From Saccharina japonica (taxonomy: Eukaryota > Sar > Phaeophyceae > Laminariales > Laminariaceae): 64,000 nt of DNA. Positions within the stretch are counted from its first letter, which is position 1, and every line of letters starts with the position of its first letter. The stretch covers positions 127,647-191,646 of the forward strand of contig MEHQ01000572.1 in the NCBI GenBank assembly GCA_008828725.1, in the 5' to 3' direction. The position numbers were made by a program, and so were the translations under genes. The notes below the pieces were generated by a model. It searched no databases. It worked only from the letters and a program-made list of their open reading frames with translations, and was not told where the DNA came from. Below, piece after piece: positions 45,923-51,900 of the stretch.

Positions 45923-48900
45923 AAGAGGGACTTCCGCAAATATGATGTTCGACTTTAGCCGACACCCTTACGAACCTTTAGTCGAGAAAACGACCGCACC
46001 CTTTCCTTGTGCGCAAACTCAAACGCTTTTTTTAACGATAGAGGTACTGTAGTCCCAGAGACAATTTTTGGCCGATTTTTTTTCTGAATGACGGAGGGGC
46101 TTCTTAGCCCAAAATCGTCGAAATTTCATTCGTGTGATGTAAGGGCCCGTTTTAACGAAGAAGGAAAAAAATCAATTTGGAAAAAATATATATTCAAATC
46201 CGCTTTTCATTGGTCAACACACGCACCAGCACCAAAGATTAGGATATTGGGGCATAATATTTGGTGCTGGTGCGTGTGTTGACCAATGAAAAGCGAATTT
46301 GAATTTTATTTTTTCCAAATTGAATTTATTTTATACTCGTTAATTCGGGCCCTAACTATTTTTCGTTTGGACTGTTCATCGGATATGATATGAATAGTAG
46401 CACTTTTGTTTTTTCCCCCTCCAAAATCAGTTTTGTTTTTTTTGTTTTGTTTGGATGAGGTATACAGCTAGGTGCTACTACGGAGGACCATAGTAAATAG
46501 GACCAAATATTGGTAGTGAAAATAGGTGAACATATAGGTTTTTGTATTTACCGTAGGTCCTATTAACTATGGTCCCCCGTGATACTCCATTGACCACCCT
46601 CATGGCGGTGCACCTCTACCGTACGTGTTCCCTAACGTACCGTACCGCTCCTCCTCCTCCTCCTCCTCCTCCTCTTCTCACTTGTAGATGAAAATGTAGG
46701 GCCCTGCCGACACCGCGACGGCCGGCGGCCTGCTCGAGTCATCGCCCACGCCGTAAAAGTAGCAGAGGCCAGACGGCTCCTCTAGAAGGGCGTGCTCTGC
46801 GAAAACGCTCGTGCCTTGGTAAACCTTTGCGCGCAAAAACGAAAACAAAAAACGGGAAAAACATGATGCAAGCGTGTTTGTTGATAGTACTGCTGCGGCA
46901 GATACTCTGTGTGGGGGTACTCGAGTACCTACACGGGAGTATACTCTGGGGGTACTCGGGTACCTACTCGGGGCATACTCTGGGGGTACCCGAGTACCTA
47001 CCCGAGATGTACTCTGGGGTACTCGGCTACTTACCCGACGTATACTCTGGGGGTACTCGGGTACCTACACGAGATATACTGTGAGGGTACTCGACTACCT
47101 ACCCGAGATGTACTCTGGGGGTACTTGGCTATCATACCTACCTGACATTACTCTGTGGGTACTCGAGTACCTACCCGAGATGAACTCTGGCGGTACCCGG
47201 ATAAATACACGAGATACACTGTGGGGGTACCCGGGTACATGCACGATGTATACTCTGGGGGTATCTGGGTGCCTACGTTATGAGGCTTACCCTGGGCTGG
47301 GTAGTCGAACGACATTTTACCGATACAGCGCAGTAGTAGGTAACACCTTCACATTTGACGTGGTCGAGGGTACGAGTTAGAATATAACTTCTGACGTTTC
47401 TTAAAATAGAAAAACTTGCTTGCGCGTGCGTCCCTAAAAAACAAATAGCATATCTCCCTGGTTCCCCAGGTATTGAAACGGAGCGGGCATAGGTCCCCGT
47501 ACGGCCATACACGGTGGCATCGTTCCGTCCCAAGTAGATCCCGCCGTTCAGAGGGGGGGGGGGGCTTCATTTTCATGCATGGCCGTAGTCGCATGACCAT
47601 AGACCCTCGAATCCCTACAATGCCGGGACGGAGCACGTTGGGTTTTCCCCGACCAGGCAGACATTGCTTGCACCAAGCGCGAAGCACCGTGAGGTGTTGG
47701 GCGAGTCGCATGAAGGGTGAGCTGCATCCTATTAAGAACCGCCTGTGAGGCGGACTTGCATATTAATGACAGCTTCAATGAGTTAATTTAATTTCTGGTG
47801 TGGCCACTACCTGAGACAGCAATGGGAGCACAATGTAACTGCCTCGCGGGTGCCTTACCATATACACACTACGTGATACGACAATTCCCCTTGTGTGGAT
47901 CAAAGGTTCTCCACCCCGCACAAATGATCTAACTCGGCCGCCAGCTTTGGTGACCGCCAAACAAAAACGGCACCCTGGATGTCTAGCTCGCACAGTGAGA
48001 GGCGTGTTTGTTCAGAGAGGGGAGGGGGGGGGGGGGGGGGGGGGTGAGTGATATGAGGCTTGCCCTGAGCTAGGTTGTTGGTCGGTATTTGACCCCTATA
48101 GCTCAGTATTACACTGGGGGTACCCGGGTATATTAATGCCCGAGTATTCACATAACCCAAACAATCAGGTACGGTATCCCGGTATCCCACGGTATACACC
48201 GTACTCAATAAATCCTTGGAGTATTACACAAATCGGACAGATGATCGATTCCTATCTCATGATCTAGATCCTTTAGGGCAGATGATCTGTATGATCTGTA
48301 TGATCTAGATCATGCTTCTGGGGGGAGCCGTGTAATCTTCATGACCCATCATAGCACAATTGTTCTGGTTTTGGACCTGTACTACAGTCTACAGATCCTG
48401 CACAACATACCACAACGGCAGCTATGGGTCTAGATGATCTGCAGATGATCTATCCGTGGATGGTATATTTGTTGGTGATATATATGTATATGATATATCT
48501 GCAGATGATATATCTGGACATGATCTATGTGCATATGATCTATCTGTAGATGACTAACTGTAAATGATCTGTCTGTAGATGATAATCTGTAGATGATCTA
48601 TCTGTAGATGATGTATCTGTAGATGATGTATCTGTAGATGATGTATCTGTGGATTATATCTGTAGATGATCTATACGTAGATGATGCATCTGTAGATCAT
48701 CTGTCTGTAGATTGTTTATCTGTAGACAATCTATCTGTATATGATCTATCTGTAGATTGTGAATTCCTTTACCGACTCCTATTGACCGGCGTTTCACCGA
48801 TCAAAGCTGAAAAGGGTGACATGTACTTGTGCCTTTCAATCAAATCTAACCAACATTGTGATAGCATTTTGCCACCCTTTGCAATGAACTTCAACGTTGA

Positions 48901-51900
48901 TCACTCATAACCCCCCCCCCCCTATGAATGCATGATATATTTATAGGTTGGGTTGGCGTCGGTTGGCGACGACGCTGTAAAAAACGCCTCTCGCTGCGTG
49001 AGCTAGACAACCAGGGTACCGTTTTTTAATTATTTTTGGCGGTCACCAAAGCTGGCGATCTTGTTAGATAATTTGTGTGGGGTTGAGAACCTCAACTCCG
49101 CACAAGGGGAATGCTCGTATCACGTAGTGTGTATATGGTAAGGAACCCAGGAGGAAGATACATAGTAATACCCATTGCCGTCTCTGGAAGTGGCCACACC
49201 AGAAATTAAACCAATTAATTGGAGGCTGTCGTCCATATGCAAGTCCACCTCACAGACGGTTCTTAGCAGGAAACAGCCCACCCTCCATGGGACTCGCCCA
49301 ATACCTCACGTTTCGCTTCGCGCTCGGTGCAAGCGATATCTACCTGCCTGGTTGATGAAAGCCCAACGTGCTCCGTCCCGGCATTGTAGGGATGCGAGGG
49401 TCTATAGCCGTATGACTACGGCCGTGCACGATATGAGTACACCCCCTCTCCCCCCCCCGGAAGAGCAACAAAACCAAGGAAAACCAAGCAAGAGCACCTA
49501 TTGGACTACAGCAGTAGATTATTGGACTGCAGTAGCCTATTGGACTAGAGTAGCTTCAAGGTTGCTCACTCATAAAACATCCCCCGAAAAGAAGAAGAAT
49601 ACCAAGCGAAAAAAAACTCACGAAGGAAACCTATTGTACGACAGTAGTAGACTATTGTACTGCAGTAGACTATTGAACTACAGTAGCATATTGGAATGTA
49701 GTAGTAGACTATTGGACTACAGTAGACTATTGGGTTACAGTAGATTCAACGTTGATCACTCATAAAAACATTCCCCGGGAAGAAGAAATCCAACCAAGGG
49801 GAAACCAAAAATAAATAAAGTGGCATATCACATTTATTCTTTTGTTTTGCATAGTTTGACCAAGGTCTATACAGCAAACAGTAGTGCACAGCTCAGCCCA
49901 ATATATATACGAAGTATATGCATATAGAGCGAATTATCTGGTCCCTTGTCTGGGCGCAGGCAAGGTACATAATAATAGGCATGGTACCAGGTCATTTACG
50001 TAAACTCGCAAGCTGACATTATATATATACTCGTACCGTTTCAATGTCAACGACTACGACCACCATCACATACTCGTATATATACATGATATCTGTCACC
50101 CTTCGTCGTGTGACTGACCCCGACAAATATTAACCACAAAAAAGGGATATACATCCCACCTTGAGCGTCCGAGACCTGCAGGCTACCACTAGCTTGTAGT
50201 CGCCGTTCCTGCTCAGGTCCATGAACTTTTCAGCACGATACGGTAGAATAAAGACAAAGGTTTCCAGGAGAGGGAGGATAGGGGGAGACGGTGGGGGCGC
50301 AATGAGCGGTGGTGGTGGTCGCGCTGGGGAGGGCTATTAACCCATTCAGAACTGAAAACATATCTCACACTAATTCCAAGTGGTTTGTATCTAAATACGT
50401 GGGACCAGTTTTTAAGGGGGTTAAAAGCCGGTTTACCAGAATCGTCGTGGGAGAAGGTTCTTGCGCACGTTCCTCATAATCTTCCGTGAAACGATATGCA
50501 TCGCCACGCACGAAATATGTGTTGGGAATTATGGAGCGGGGTCCATTTGCGTTACCCCTTTACCACTACAAAAAAAAACATTGGAGTCTAATTCGAAGCA
50601 GTTTGGCTCCATCTCGTGGGGGCAGTTCTACATACGTACGGGGTTCAAATAAAAAACGGACCCCCAGATTTCGATTTTGTTAAGAGATACACCCTACGTA
50701 CGTAAGCGCTGAGCTTTTAGAGCAGTTCGCGCTATGCATGCCATGATACATATTATAGCTCTGGTACTGCTTGCTGTGGCTCGGTGGCTATAATTATGGT
50801 TGAATATATTTAACGTCGTACGTATGTAGCGCGGGGGGTATGATAGCGGTCGGGCACATCAGGACGAGTACGGACTTTTTTTGCTGCGTAAGTTAGTTGT
50901 TGTGCGAAGAGAAAAGGGCTGCATGCAGCAAACCCCTCTCTCGATTCAAGATGACAATGGTTTGTGGCTCGAGAACGGGGCGGGGGTGTGGGCCCGTCCC
51001 GCGCACAGAGGAAGAAAGACTTCCGGAGGAAGATAAATAATACTTTGCTTGGGCCAGTGGCAGCGAGAGGCGCTGTTGAAGCGGAATACAGCAGCAGTGC
51101 TCGGCTTCCTATATAGTAGGGGTCCATCACTAAGGCGGTGGTGTGCCTTTAGAGCAATATGACCGCCTTATCGAGGGAAGCCGCCTTATTCATTCCAGGT
51201 TATGAGTGCAATTCCCTTTTAATAATAGTGCCAAGCGATTTTAACCGCCTTATATCGGGATACCGCCTTTACCCAGACCGCCTTATTGGGGGACCCCACT
51301 GTATAGCTCAACGAGGACAGAAAATGTACACGTGAGTGATATAAATATTGTACGTACGTATGTGCGAGTATCGGTATGGCACAGCGCCACAACAGCATGG
51401 TACTCACTCGTATCCGTCTAACAAGCAGTGCCATACACATAATTGAGCGGAGGGGGAGGGGGAAGCATCATTATTGGCTGGCTGCCAAAAACACATATTC
51501 CGGGAAACCCTGCTGCTGCTGCTGCTGCTGTTGCTGTGCTATTTCTCCCTTTCGGTGATACAATGAATATTATTATGTCATACGCTTAACCCATTAAGAA
51601 CTGAATAACTTATCCCACACTAATCCCAAGTAGTTTGTCCCCAAATTCGTGCGATCAGTTTTCGAGGGGTTAATGATCGCACGCTAAAATCGTACGCTAT
51701 GTACCCCGCACACTGCTACGTACGTACATCGTATACGCTACGTACCTACATCCTAAACGTTACACAGCAGCAGTATATTTGGGGTACACCGGTACAGCAG
51801 TACGTAGTATATACGATACGCAAGCATTCTTACGCCCGCCCGCCCGNNNNNNNNNNNNNNNNNNNNNNNNNNNNNNNNNNNNNNNNNNNNNNNNNNNNNN

